Positions 47,512-56,017 of a stretch of DNA of 64,000 nucleotides are shown here, one piece after another (positions within the stretch are counted from its first letter, which is position 1; the number at the start of each line of letters is the position of its first letter). The notes under the pieces were generated by a model. It was not told the origin of the DNA, ran no database searches, and worked only from the letters and a program-made list of their open reading frames with translations. Made by a program: the position numbers and the translations under genes. The stretch is taken from the NCBI RefSeq assembly GCF_024810105.1, contig NZ_JANUDX010000011.1, positions 62,001 through 126,000 of the forward strand. The letters run 5' to 3'. This stretch comes from Stenotrophomonas sp. BIGb0135 (GTDB lineage: Bacteria > Pseudomonadota > Gammaproteobacteria > Xanthomonadales > Xanthomonadaceae).

Positions 47512-48307
47512 AACGCCGTCCCGTGCGATGCCGGCGGCGCCCTTCGCCCCGCTGGTGGTGATCCCGGTGTACGACCACGAACACGCCATCGGCGCGGTGG
47601 TGCGCGGCGTACTCGCCAGCGGGCTGCCCTGCCTGCTGGTGGATGACGGCTCCCACCCGGGCTGCGCGCGGGTGCTGGATGCCCTCGCCACGGCGCATGC
47701 GCCGCAGGTGGCGCTGCTGCGCCTGCCGCACAACCAGGGCAAGGGCGGGGCGATGCTGGCCGGGTTCGCCGAGGCCGCGCGGCGCGGGCACAGCCACGTG
47801 CTGCAGATCGATGCCGATGGCCAGCACGATCCGGGCGATATCCCGCGCTTCGTCGCGCTGGCCCGACAGCACCCGGACGCGGTGATCTGCGGTATCCCCG
47901 CCTACGATGCCAGCGTGCCCAAGGCACGCCTGTATGGCCGCTATGCCACCCACATCTGGGTGTGGATCAACACGCTGTCGCTGCACATCCGCGACTCGAT
48001 GTGCGGCTTCCGGCTGTATCCGCTGGCGCCGGTGACGCGGCTGGTGGGCGAGGAAACCATCGGCCGGCGCATGGACTTCGACAGCGAGATCCTGGTGCGG
48101 CTGTTCTGGCGCGACGTGCCGGTGATCAGCCTGCCGACCAGGGTCACGTATCCCAGCGATGGCGTGTCGCACTTCGATGTGTGGCGCGACAACGTGCGCA
48201 TCAGCCGCATGCATACCCGCCTGTTCTTCGGCATGCTGCCCCGCGCGCCACGGTTGCTGTGGCGCCGCCTGCGCGGCGCCGCGCCGGTGGGAGCGCCACC
48301 GGCATGA
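47504..48307 (+). CDS. Family 2 glycosyltransferase of the polyene cluster
   Basis: A 267-residue GT-A glycosyltransferase. VVIPVYDHEHAIGAVV starts the fold, LLVDDGSHP and DADGQHDPGD hold the metal/nucleotide site. In some aryl polyene clusters this is fused to the following acyltransferase; here the two are separate but overlap by ATGA. Start ATG 47504 overlaps the ligase stop by 8 bases (ATGCATGA). It would add a sugar to the polyene lipid (inference). Confidence 0.88.
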   Translation: MHETPSRAMPAAPFAPLVVIPVYDHEHAIGAVVRGVLASGLPCLLVDDGSHPGCARVLDALATAHAPQVALLRLPHNQGKGGAMLAGFAEAARRGHSHVLQIDADGQHDPGDIPRFVALARQHPDAVICGIPAYDASVPKARLYGRYATHIWVWINTLSLHIRDSMCGFRLYPLAPVTRLVGEETIGRRMDFDSEILVRLFWRDVPVISLPTRVTYPSDGVSHFDVWRDNVRISRMHTRLFFGMLPRAPRLLWRRLRGAAPVGAPPA

Positions 48308-49251
48308 CCGCGCCGGCACCGGCCACCGCCCCGCATTGGGCCGACCTGGGCGAGACCACCTCGGCCGCCGGGGTGCTGTTCCTGTGCTGGGTGCACCGCT
48401 GGTTCGGGCGCTGGCCGTTCCGCCTGTGCGTGTACCCGGTGGTGGTGTGCCACTGGCTTGGCAACCGCGTGGCACGGCAGTCCTCGCAGCAGTACCTGCG
48501 CCGGCTGCAGGCGCATACCGGCGTGCTCGGCCACGTGCCGGGGCGCTGGACCAGCCTGAAACACTTCGCGCTGTTCGCCGACACCCTGCTGGACAAGCTG
48601 CTCGGCCTGGGCGGCCGCTATCCGCCCAGCCATATCCGCCTGCAGCGCGACCTGATGCTGGAGAAGATCGCGCGCCGCGAGGGCGGGTTGATCCTCACCG
48701 CGCACATCGGCTGCCTGGAACTGTGCCAGGTGCTGGCCGAACAGGTGCCCGGCTTCCGCATCACCGTGCTGGTGCATACCGCGCACGCACAGCGCTTCAA
48801 TCGGCTGATGCAGCGGCTGGACCCGCTGGCCTCGGTCGAACTGATGCAGGTCACCGACATGGGCCCGGCCACGGCGGTGGAGCTGCAGCACCGCGTGGCC
48901 GACGGCGGCTTCGTGGCCATCGTCGGCGACCGCGTGCCGCTGCGCGGCGGGCGCACCGTGCCGGCCCCGTTCCTCGGCCATGTCGCGCAGTTTCCGATCG
49001 GCGCCTACGTGCTGGCGTCCGCGCTGGCCTGCCCGGTCTACACGATGGCCTGCCTGCACGAAGGCGACGGCTACCGCGTGCGCTTCGAGCACTTCAGCGA
49101 CCGCATCGTGCTGCCGCGCGGCTCGCGCGATGCCGCGCTGACCGCGCAGGCCGAACAATTCGCCCGGTGGCTGGAAGTTCAGGTCACCCAGGCACCCTTG
49201 GACTGGTTCAATTTCTTCCCCTTCTGGGATCAGGCATCTCATGGCAAGTAA
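48304..49251 (+). CDS. Lipid A-type acyltransferase of the polyene cluster
   Basis: A 315-residue LpxL/HtrB-family acyltransferase with one N-terminal membrane segment (about 23-50). Catalytic H-x4-E is intact in AHIGCLELC, and IVGDRVPLRGG is the later motif. It likely attaches the polyene or a fatty acid to the lipid anchor. Coupled on both sides by overlap. Confidence 0.88.
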   Translation: MTAPAPATAPHWADLGETTSAAGVLFLCWVHRWFGRWPFRLCVYPVVVCHWLGNRVARQSSQQYLRRLQAHTGVLGHVPGRWTSLKHFALFADTLLDKLLGLGGRYPPSHIRLQRDLMLEKIARREGGLILTAHIGCLELCQVLAEQVPGFRITVLVHTAHAQRFNRLMQRLDPLASVELMQVTDMGPATAVELQHRVADGGFVAIVGDRVPLRGGRTVPAPFLGHVAQFPIGAYVLASALACPVYTMACLHEGDGYRVRFEHFSDRIVLPRGSRDAALTAQAEQFARWLEVQVTQAPLDWFNFFPFWDQASHGK

Positions 49252-50788
49252 TCCCCCCGACATCCGCTTCGGCGATGCGCCGCTGACCATCGAAGACGTG
49301 GTCGCGCTCTCGCAGCGCCAGGCCCAGGCCGTGGTCAGCGACGATCCGGCCTTCCAGGCACGCATCCAGAAGGCGGCCGATTTCCTCGACCGCCTGCTGC
49401 GCGAAGACGGCGTCATCTATGGGGTGACCACCGGCTACGGCGACTCGTGCACGGTCAACATCCCGCCGGCGCTGGTCGCCGAGCTGCCGCACCACCTGTT
49501 CACCTACCATGGCTGCGGCCTGGGCCGTTTCCTGGACGAGAACGAGACGCGCGCGGTGATCGCCGCGCGGCTGGCCTCGCTGGTGCGCGGCATGTCCGGG
49601 GTGAGCCATCCGCTACTGCAGGGCCTGGCCACGCTGCTGCGCCACGACGTGCTGCCGCTGATCCCGGCCGAAGGCTCGGTCGGCGCCAGTGGCGACCTCA
49701 CCCCGCTGTCCTACGTGGCCGCGGTGCTGTGCGGCGAGCGCGAGGTGATGTACCAGGGCGCGCGCCGCCCGGCCGCCGAGGTCCTGGCCGAGATCGGCAT
49801 GACCCCGCTGCGGCTGCGCCCCAAGGAAGGCCTGGCGATCATGAACGGCACCGCGGTGATGACCGCGCTGGCCTGCCTGGCGTACGACCGCGCCGATTAC
49901 CTGACCCGGCTGGCCACGCGCCTGACCGCGTTCAACGTGCTGGCCAGCGACGGCAACGCGCACCATTTCGATGAGATGCTGTTTGCCGCCAAGCCGCACC
50001 CGGGCCAGATGCAGATCGCCGCGCGGCTGCGCCAGGACCTGCACAGCGACCGTCCGCCGCGCAACGAACAGCGCCTGCAGGACCGCTACTCGCTGCGCTG
50101 CGCCCCGCACGTGATCGGCGTGGTGCAGGACGCGTTGCCGTTCTTCCGCCAGCTGATCGAAACCGAGCTCAACAGCGCCAACGACAACCCGCTGATCGAC
50201 GCCGACGGCGAGCGCATCCTGCACGGCGGGCATTTCTACGGTGGCCACATCGCCTTTGCGATGGATGCGCTGAAGAACGCCATCGCCAACCTGGCCGATC
50301 TGCTCGACCGGCAGATGGCGCTGGTGGTGGACGCACGCTACAACCATGGCCTGCCGGCCAACCTGTCCGGCGCCAGCGGCCCGCGCGCGGCGATCAACCA
50401 TGGCCTGAAGGCGCTGCAGATCAGCGTGTCGGCGTGGACCGCCGAGGCACTCAAGCAGACCATGCCGGCCTCGGTGTTTTCGCGGTCCACCGAATGCCAC
50501 AACCAGGACAAGGTCAGCATGGGCACCATCGCCGCGCGCGACTGCCTGCGCGTGATCGAGCTGACCGAGCAGGTGGTTGCCGCGCTGCTGATCACCGCCC
50601 GCCAGGGCGTGGCGCTGCGCCAGCGGGTGGGTATGAACGCCACCCTGCATGGCGAACTGGATGCGATGTACCAGGACCTGTGCGCACGTATCGCGCTGGT
50701 CGATGAAGACCGTGCCCTGGATCGCGAACTGCGGGCGCTGCTCGAGGACATCCGTGGCCAGCGCTGGAGCCTGTATGACCAGGCCTGA
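49241..50788 (+). CDS. MIO-type aromatic amino acid ammonia lyase
   Basis: A 515-residue histidine/phenylalanine/tyrosine ammonia-lyase family protein. The prosthetic MIO group would form from A149-S150-G151 in GSVGASGDLTPLS. YGVTTGYGD is the catalytic Tyr loop, and SANDNPLID, FSRSTECHNQDKVSM are later signatures. The substrate-selectivity position reads FTYHGCG, unlike the SH of classic HAL. No hut genes are nearby; its place in the polyene operon suggests it works on an aromatic precursor, but the product is unknown. Overlaps the preceding stop by 11 bases. Confidence 0.88.
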   Translation: MASNPPDIRFGDAPLTIEDVVALSQRQAQAVVSDDPAFQARIQKAADFLDRLLREDGVIYGVTTGYGDSCTVNIPPALVAELPHHLFTYHGCGLGRFLDENETRAVIAARLASLVRGMSGVSHPLLQGLATLLRHDVLPLIPAEGSVGASGDLTPLSYVAAVLCGEREVMYQGARRPAAEVLAEIGMTPLRLRPKEGLAIMNGTAVMTALACLAYDRADYLTRLATRLTAFNVLASDGNAHHFDEMLFAAKPHPGQMQIAARLRQDLHSDRPPRNEQRLQDRYSLRCAPHVIGVVQDALPFFRQLIETELNSANDNPLIDADGERILHGGHFYGGHIAFAMDALKNAIANLADLLDRQMALVVDARYNHGLPANLSGASGPRAAINHGLKALQISVSAWTAEALKQTMPASVFSRSTECHNQDKVSMGTIAARDCLRVIELTEQVVAALLITARQGVALRQRVGMNATLHGELDAMYQDLCARIALVDEDRALDRELRALLEDIRGQRWSLYDQA

Positions 50789-51197
50789 CCTCAGTGGGGA
50801 GGTGGCGCTGTCGCCCACCTTCCATGACTGCGACCCGATGCACGTCGTGTGGCACGGCAACTACTTCAAGTACTTCGAGATCGCGCGCTGCGCCTTGTTG
50901 CAGCGCTACGACTACGACTACCCGCAGATGCGCGAGTCCGGCTACCTCTGGCCGGTGGTGGATGCGCGGGTGAAGTACATCCGGCCATTGCTGTACGGGC
51001 AGGCGCTGCGCGTGCGCGCGACCATCACCGAATGGGAAAACCGGCTGAAGATCGCCTACGAGATCCTCGATGCCGACAGCGGCGCGGTGCTGACCCGCGC
51101 CCACACCATCCAGGTGGCCGTGGACGCGGTCACCAACGAAATGCTGTACCTGTGCCCGTCCGTGCTGTGGGACCGTCTGGGAGTTGAAGTGCAATGA
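50775..51197 (+). CDS. 4-hydroxybenzoyl-CoA-type thioesterase
   Basis: A 140-residue hotdog thioesterase. FHDCDPMHVVWHGNYFKYFE at about 19-38 is the D-x-x-x-HV-x-x-Y type active region. It may release or edit the acyl chain on ACP. Its start overlaps the lyase stop by 14 bases and its end overlaps the LolA-like gene by ATGA, so it is tightly coupled. Confidence 0.88.
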   Translation: MTRPDLSGEVALSPTFHDCDPMHVVWHGNYFKYFEIARCALLQRYDYDYPQMRESGYLWPVVDARVKYIRPLLYGQALRVRATITEWENRLKIAYEILDADSGAVLTRAHTIQVAVDAVTNEMLYLCPSVLWDRLGVEVQ

Positions 51198-51823
51198 ACG
51201 CTCTGCTGCGCACGCTGGTCGTGCTGTTGTCGTTGCTGGTGGCCGTGCCCGCGTTGGCCGCGCCGGCGGTCGCCGATGTCGATCTGGTCAAGCAGCGCGT
51301 GGCCAAGGTCGGCGTGCTGCGCGGTGAATTCACCCAGGAGAAGCAGGTGGCCGGCTTCAAGAACCCGCTGCGCTCGCAGGGCAGCTTCGTGCTGGCCCAG
51401 GACCACGGCGTGATCTGGACCACGCTCAAGCCGTTCCCGTCCGAAGTGGTGGTGACCCGTGACCGCATCCTCAGCCGCCAGCGCGACGGCAGCAGCCGGG
51501 TCGAACTGGACGGCCGCCAGCAGCCGGCGATGCGGTCGGTCAACGCGATCATGTTCGCGCTGATGAGCGGCGATGCGCAGGCGCTGTCGGCGCAGTTCAC
51601 GGTCAAGGTGGAGGCGTTGCCCAACAACGGCTGGACGATGCAGCTGAGCCCGCGCTCGGCGATGCTGGCCAAGGTGTTCACCGGGCTGGCGCTGAGTGGC
51701 GACCGCTACGTGCGCGAGGTGCAGATCACCGAAGCCAACCAGGACGTCACCCGCATCCACTTCGCCGGCATGCGCGAGACCCCGGCGCAGCTGAGCGCGG
51801 ACGAGGGACGCAAGTTTGAATGA
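51194..51823 (+). CDS. LolA-like periplasmic carrier of the polyene cluster
   Basis: A 209-residue exported protein. Signal peptide LVVLLSLLVAVPALA ends near residue 22. VLRGEFTQEKQVAGFKNPL and GSFVLAQDHGVIWTTL are typical of LolA-like chaperones. It would shield the hydrophobic polyene lipid in the periplasm on the way to the outer membrane. ATGA overlap with the thioesterase, and 8-base overlap with the exporter gene. Confidence 0.88.
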   Translation: MNALLRTLVVLLSLLVAVPALAAPAVADVDLVKQRVAKVGVLRGEFTQEKQVAGFKNPLRSQGSFVLAQDHGVIWTTLKPFPSEVVVTRDRILSRQRDGSSRVELDGRQQPAMRSVNAIMFALMSGDAQALSAQFTVKVEALPNNGWTMQLSPRSAMLAKVFTGLALSGDRYVREVQITEANQDVTRIHFAGMRETPAQLSADEGRKFE

Positions 51824-54185
51824 GTCCCTGCACGCGGGGCAGGGCAACGCCCTGTCCCCGAACGGACGGCTGCAGCGCGTGTGGCGCTGGCTGGCCATCC
51901 TCTGGCTGCTGGTGCTGATCGGCCTGGGCGCGCAGCAATGGCACCTGTGGAAAAGCCAGTCGCGGATCGACACCGACATCCTGGCGCTGTTGCCGCAGGA
52001 TGCGCACGACCGCCTGCTGTCCGATGTCACCCGGCGCATCGCCGATGCCAATGCGCGCCAGATCGTGGTGCTGCTGGGCAGTGCCGACGCGGCGCGGACC
52101 AAGGCGGCCGAGCAGGCCTTCCGCCGCGCGCTGCGTGACAGCGCCGAAGGCAAGGCGCTGCTGGTGGACAGTGGTTCGATCGAAGGCTGGTTCGAGCAGG
52201 CGCGTGCGTTCTATGCACCGTACCGCGACCGCCTGCTGACCAGCGACCAGCGCCAGCGCCTGCAGGCCGAGCCGGTCGATGGCCTGGCCGCGTCGGCACT
52301 GGCCGCGCTGTATGGCCCGATGGGCGCGCCGCGGCTGACCGAATGGCGGCAGGACCCGCTGTCGCTGTGGCCGCAGTGGTGGCAGGAGCGCGCGCTGGGG
52401 TCCGGGCTGCGCGTGGGCGATGACGGCCTGCTCGAGGCCGAGGGCAAGCATTGGTCGATCGTGCAGTACGACACGGTCGGCTCGGCGTTCCAGCTCGACG
52501 GCGAGCGCCATATCGATGTGCTGCTCGATGCGGCCACCGCCGCCGCGGCCAAACAGGCGCCGGGGCTGGAGGTGCTGCGCGCCGGCGTGCCGCTGCATGC
52601 CGAAGCCGCGGCGGTGCAGGCCAATCGCGAGATCAACACGATCGGCTGGGGCTCGCTGGCCGCGGTGCTGCTGCTGGTCTGGCTGGCGTTCCGTTCGTTG
52701 CGCCCGATCCTGCTGGTGGCGGCCTCGCTGCTGATCGGCTGCGGCGTGGCGCTGGCGGTGACGGTGCTGGTGTTCGGCAAGGTGCATGTGCTCACGCTGG
52801 TGTTCGGTGCCTCGCTGGTCGGCGTGGCCGAGGACTACGGCATCCACTGGTTCGCTTCGCGCCAGGCCGAGCCGGCCGACCGCCGCTGGCGCTTGCTGCG
52901 GCACCTGCTGCCCGGCCTGTGGCTGGCCCTGCTGACCAGCGCACTGGCCTACCTGGCGCTGGGCCTGGCACCGTTCCCCGGCCTGCGCCAGATGGCGCTG
53001 TTCTCGGTGGTCGGGCTGGCCGCCGCGTTCCTGACGGTGATCTTCTGGTTCCCGTGGCTGGACGGCGGCGAGATCCGCAGCACGCGGTTCGCGCGCTGGC
53101 TGGGGGGCACCCTGGAGCGCTGGCCCCGCCTGCAGGGCCGCCGTACCGTCCTGTTCCTGGGCGTGGCGGCGGTGTTCTCGGCAGTCGGCATCGCCCGCCT
53201 CGGCAGCAACGACGACCTGCGCAGCCTGCAGTCCTCGCCCAAGACCCTGATCGACCAGCAGATCCGCATCAGCCAGATGCTGGGCATGCCCAGCCCCGCG
53301 CAGTTCTACCTGGTGCAGGGCGATGACGCCGAGCAGGTACTGCAGCGCGAAGAGGCGCTGATAGAACGCCTGCGCGTGCTGTCCACCAAAAAGCAGATCG
53401 GCGGCTATCGCGCGATCAGCGACTGGTTGCCCTCCCGCCAGCGCCAGCACGCCGATGCCGCGCTCACCGCCCGGGTCGAGCCGCAGGTGCTCGGCAAGGT
53501 GGGCGAGGCGGTCGGCGAACCGCTGGCACGCCCGGACTACGCGGCCAGCGACCTGGACGCCGATGCGTTCCTGGCCTCGCCGGCGGCGATGCCGTTCCGG
53601 CACCTGTGGCTGGGCAAGGTGGGCGGCGGCCTGGCGTCGGTGGTGATGGTCGATGACCTGTCGCGTGCCGATGCCCTCACCCTGCTTGAAGCGCAGGCCC
53701 AGGGCATCCCGGGCGTGCGCTGGGTCGATCGCACCGCCGACTTCTCCAAGCTGCTCAAGCATTACCGCAAGCTGATGAGCGGGCTGCTGCTGGTTGGCAT
53801 CGTGCTGGTGTTCGCGGTGCTGTACTGGCGCTACCGCGCGCAAGCCTGGCGCGTGTTCGCCCCGACCCTGGTGGCCGGCGCCCTCACCCTGGCCCTGCTC
53901 GGCCTGTTCGGCCAGCCGCTGCAGTTGTTCAACGTGCTGGCGCTGATGCTGCTGCTGGGCATGGGCATCGACTACGGCATCTTCCTGATCGAGCACCGCG
54001 GCGATGCCAGCGCATGGCTGGCGGTGTGCGTGGGCGCGGCCAGCACCTGGCTGTCGTTTGGCCTGCTCGGCCTGTCGGCCACGCCGGCGCTGCGCGCCTT
54101 CGGCCTGACCCTGTTGTTCGGCATCGGCCTGGTCTGGATCATCTCGCCGTTGTTCCGCCCACCGCCGCACGACGCACCGCACTGA
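51816..54185 (+). CDS. MMPL/RND-type exporter of the polyene cluster
   Basis: A 789-residue inner membrane transporter, a one-polypeptide RND/MMPL relative with about 12 helices in two halves. AAVLLLVWLAFRSLRPILLV and GVAEDYGIHWFASRQAEP, then LMLLLGMGIDYGIFLIEHRG, show the GxDY-type motif duplicated in TM4 and TM10. It probably moves the aryl polyene lipid out of the membrane to the LolA-like carrier. The start is TTG 51816, overlapping the upstream stop by 8 bases (TTGAATGA); no in-frame ATG lies nearby. Confidence 0.87.
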   Translation: MNESLHAGQGNALSPNGRLQRVWRWLAILWLLVLIGLGAQQWHLWKSQSRIDTDILALLPQDAHDRLLSDVTRRIADANARQIVVLLGSADAARTKAAEQAFRRALRDSAEGKALLVDSGSIEGWFEQARAFYAPYRDRLLTSDQRQRLQAEPVDGLAASALAALYGPMGAPRLTEWRQDPLSLWPQWWQERALGSGLRVGDDGLLEAEGKHWSIVQYDTVGSAFQLDGERHIDVLLDAATAAAAKQAPGLEVLRAGVPLHAEAAAVQANREINTIGWGSLAAVLLLVWLAFRSLRPILLVAASLLIGCGVALAVTVLVFGKVHVLTLVFGASLVGVAEDYGIHWFASRQAEPADRRWRLLRHLLPGLWLALLTSALAYLALGLAPFPGLRQMALFSVVGLAAAFLTVIFWFPWLDGGEIRSTRFARWLGGTLERWPRLQGRRTVLFLGVAAVFSAVGIARLGSNDDLRSLQSSPKTLIDQQIRISQMLGMPSPAQFYLVQGDDAEQVLQREEALIERLRVLSTKKQIGGYRAISDWLPSRQRQHADAALTARVEPQVLGKVGEAVGEPLARPDYAASDLDADAFLASPAAMPFRHLWLGKVGGGLASVVMVDDLSRADALTLLEAQAQGIPGVRWVDRTADFSKLLKHYRKLMSGLLLVGIVLVFAVLYWRYRAQAWRVFAPTLVAGALTLALLGLFGQPLQLFNVLALMLLLGMGIDYGIFLIEHRGDASAWLAVCVGAASTWLSFGLLGLSATPALRAFGLTLLFGIGLVWIISPLFRPPPHDAPH

Positions 54186-54236
54186 GCGACGCGTCCGCCT
54201 TTTCCTCTCCCACGTTTTCTGATCAAGGATGTATCG

Positions 54237-55478
54237 ATGAACCCGCAAGTCGAACGCACGGAAATCCTGGTGATCGGCGCCGGCCCCGCCGGCTCGGTCG
54301 CCGCGGCGATGCTGCGCAAGCAGGGCCGCCAGGTGCTGATGCTGGAGCGCCAGCAGTTCCCGCGGTTCTCCATTGGTGAGAGCCTGCTGCCGCAGAGCAT
54401 GGAGTACATCGAAGCGGCCGGGCTGCTGCAGGACGTGGTCCAGGCCGGGTTCCAGTACAAGAACGGCGCGGCCTTCGTGCGTGGCGAGGCCAGCACCGAG
54501 TTCGACTTCCGCGACAAGTTCTCGCCGGGCTGGGGCACCACCTACCAGGTGCAGCGCGCCGACTTCGACGACGTGCTGGCGCGCGGTGCCGAGCGCATGG
54601 GCACCACCCTGCGCTTCGGCGACGAAGTGCTGTCGGTGCAGCCGGGCCGCCCCGCACGGGTGCAGGTGCGCCGCCCCGATGGCAGCGAGTACACCATCGA
54701 GGCCGGCTTCATCCTGGACGCCAGCGGCTTTGCACGCCTGCTGCCGCGACTGTTGGACCTGGAATCGCCGTCCAACTTCCCGGTGCGTGGGGCGATCTTC
54801 TGCCACGTGCGCGACCACATCCCGGCCGGCGCCGGTTTCGATCGCAACAAGATCCTGATCACCACCCATCCCGAACACGTGGACGTGTGGTACTGGACGA
54901 TCCCGTTCTCCAACGGCTGCTGCTCGCTGGGCGTGGTCGCCGAGCCGAGTTTCTTCGAGAAATACCCGGGCAGCGACCTGGAGAAGCTGCAGGCCATCGT
55001 CGGCGAGGATCCCAACCTGACCCGCCTGCTCAAGAACGCCGAGTGGGCCGTGCTGCCGGTGCGCACCATCACCGGCTACTCGGCCAACGTCAGCTCGCTG
55101 TGGGGCGAGGGCTACGCGCTGCTCGGCAACGCCGGCGAGTTCCTCGACCCGGTGTTCTCCTCCGGCGTCACCATCGCCTTCAAGTCGGCGCAGCTGGCCA
55201 GCGAGTGCCTGGCGCGCGAACACGCCGGCGAAACCGTGGATTGGGAGCAGGACTTCTCCATTCCGCTGCGCGCCGGGGTGAAGACCTTCCGCCGCTTCGT
55301 CGAGGCCTGGTATGCCGGTGGCTTCCAGAAAATCATCTACCACCCCGCCCAGCAGCCCGACGTGCGCCGCATGATCTCCTCGATCCTGGCCGGCTATGCG
55401 TGGGACACCAATAATCCGTACGTGGCCGATGCGACCGGTCGCCGCCTGCGGGTGCTGGAGGAACTGTGCACCGTCTGA
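54237..55478 (+). CDS. Flavin-dependent halogenase homologue of the polyene cluster
   Basis: A 413-residue FAD protein of the PltA-like halogenase branch. The FAD motif GAGPAGS is at 14-20. GESLLP is at 48-53. A Lys at 75 in FQYKNGAAF aligns by memory with the catalytic-lysine region of carrier-protein-linked halogenases. W218-x-W220-x-I222-P223 (WYWTIP) is the diagnostic tryptophan pair, and DPVFSSGVTIAFKSA the C-terminal FAD site. All are intact, so halogenation of an ACP-bound aryl group is plausible, and xanthomonadins are brominated. It could still be a non-halogenating oxygenase. Starts 51 bases after the exporter, AAGGA upstream. Confidence 0.85.
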   Translation: MNPQVERTEILVIGAGPAGSVAAAMLRKQGRQVLMLERQQFPRFSIGESLLPQSMEYIEAAGLLQDVVQAGFQYKNGAAFVRGEASTEFDFRDKFSPGWGTTYQVQRADFDDVLARGAERMGTTLRFGDEVLSVQPGRPARVQVRRPDGSEYTIEAGFILDASGFARLLPRLLDLESPSNFPVRGAIFCHVRDHIPAGAGFDRNKILITTHPEHVDVWYWTIPFSNGCCSLGVVAEPSFFEKYPGSDLEKLQAIVGEDPNLTRLLKNAEWAVLPVRTITGYSANVSSLWGEGYALLGNAGEFLDPVFSSGVTIAFKSAQLASECLAREHAGETVDWEQDFSIPLRAGVKTFRRFVEAWYAGGFQKIIYHPAQQPDVRRMISSILAGYAWDTNNPYVADATGRRLRVLEELCTV

Positions 55479-56017
55479 TCGTCTCCCTGCTGCTGTGCCT
55501 GCTGCTGGCCGCCTGTGCCAGCACGCGCATGCCCGCGCCCCTGGTGCAGCTGCCGACCCTGCGGTTGCCACCGTCGGCGCTGCCGCAGCCGTTGCAGCTG
55601 CAGCAGCGCCTGCAGTTCCGCTTCGGCAGCCACGAGCGCGAGCTGGATGCATTGCTCGAAGCCGACGGCAGCGAGGTGCGGCTGGCGGTGCAGGCCATGG
55701 GCCAGACCGGCGTGCGCATGGTCTGGGACGGCGCCACCCTGCAGCAGACGCGCGCGCCCTGGCTGCCGCCGCAGGTGCGCGGCGAGCGCGTGCTGGATGA
55801 CCTGCAGTTCGCGCTGTGGCCCGTGGCGGCGATCCGTGCCGCGCTGCCCGCCGGGTGGACCCTGGTCGAGACGGGCGGGCAGCGCCGCCTCGAGCAGGAC
55901 GGCAAGGCCTGGCTCCTGCTGGAGCCGCTGCCCGATGGCCGGGTGCGCCTGCGCAACCTGGCCGAGGGCTATGAACTGGTGATCGAATCGTTGGACATGG
56001 AACAGGCACCGCCGTGA
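55466..56017 (+). CDS. DUF3261 lipoprotein
   Basis: A 183-residue lipoprotein with lipobox LAAC (Cys17), starting at GTG 55466, which overlaps the halogenase end by 13 bases. The mature part has the beta-rich DUF3261 look (LQFRFGSHERELDALLEA, RLAVQAMGQTGVRMVWDG). Related to LolB-like proteins, so an outer membrane receptor for the polyene lipid is suggested, an inference. GTGA overlap with the next gene. Confidence 0.85.
   Translation: MHRLIVSLLLCLLLAACASTRMPAPLVQLPTLRLPPSALPQPLQLQQRLQFRFGSHERELDALLEADGSEVRLAVQAMGQTGVRMVWDGATLQQTRAPWLPPQVRGERVLDDLQFALWPVAAIRAALPAGWTLVETGGQRRLEQDGKAWLLLEPLPDGRVRLRNLAEGYELVIESLDMEQAPP

Noticed and set aside
51747..56009. Minus-strand open frame of 1,420 residues opposite the exporter and halogenase
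   Set aside because: It is made of Arg/Gln/His/Ala-rich low-complexity translation, lacks any domain, and lies opposite conserved genes.
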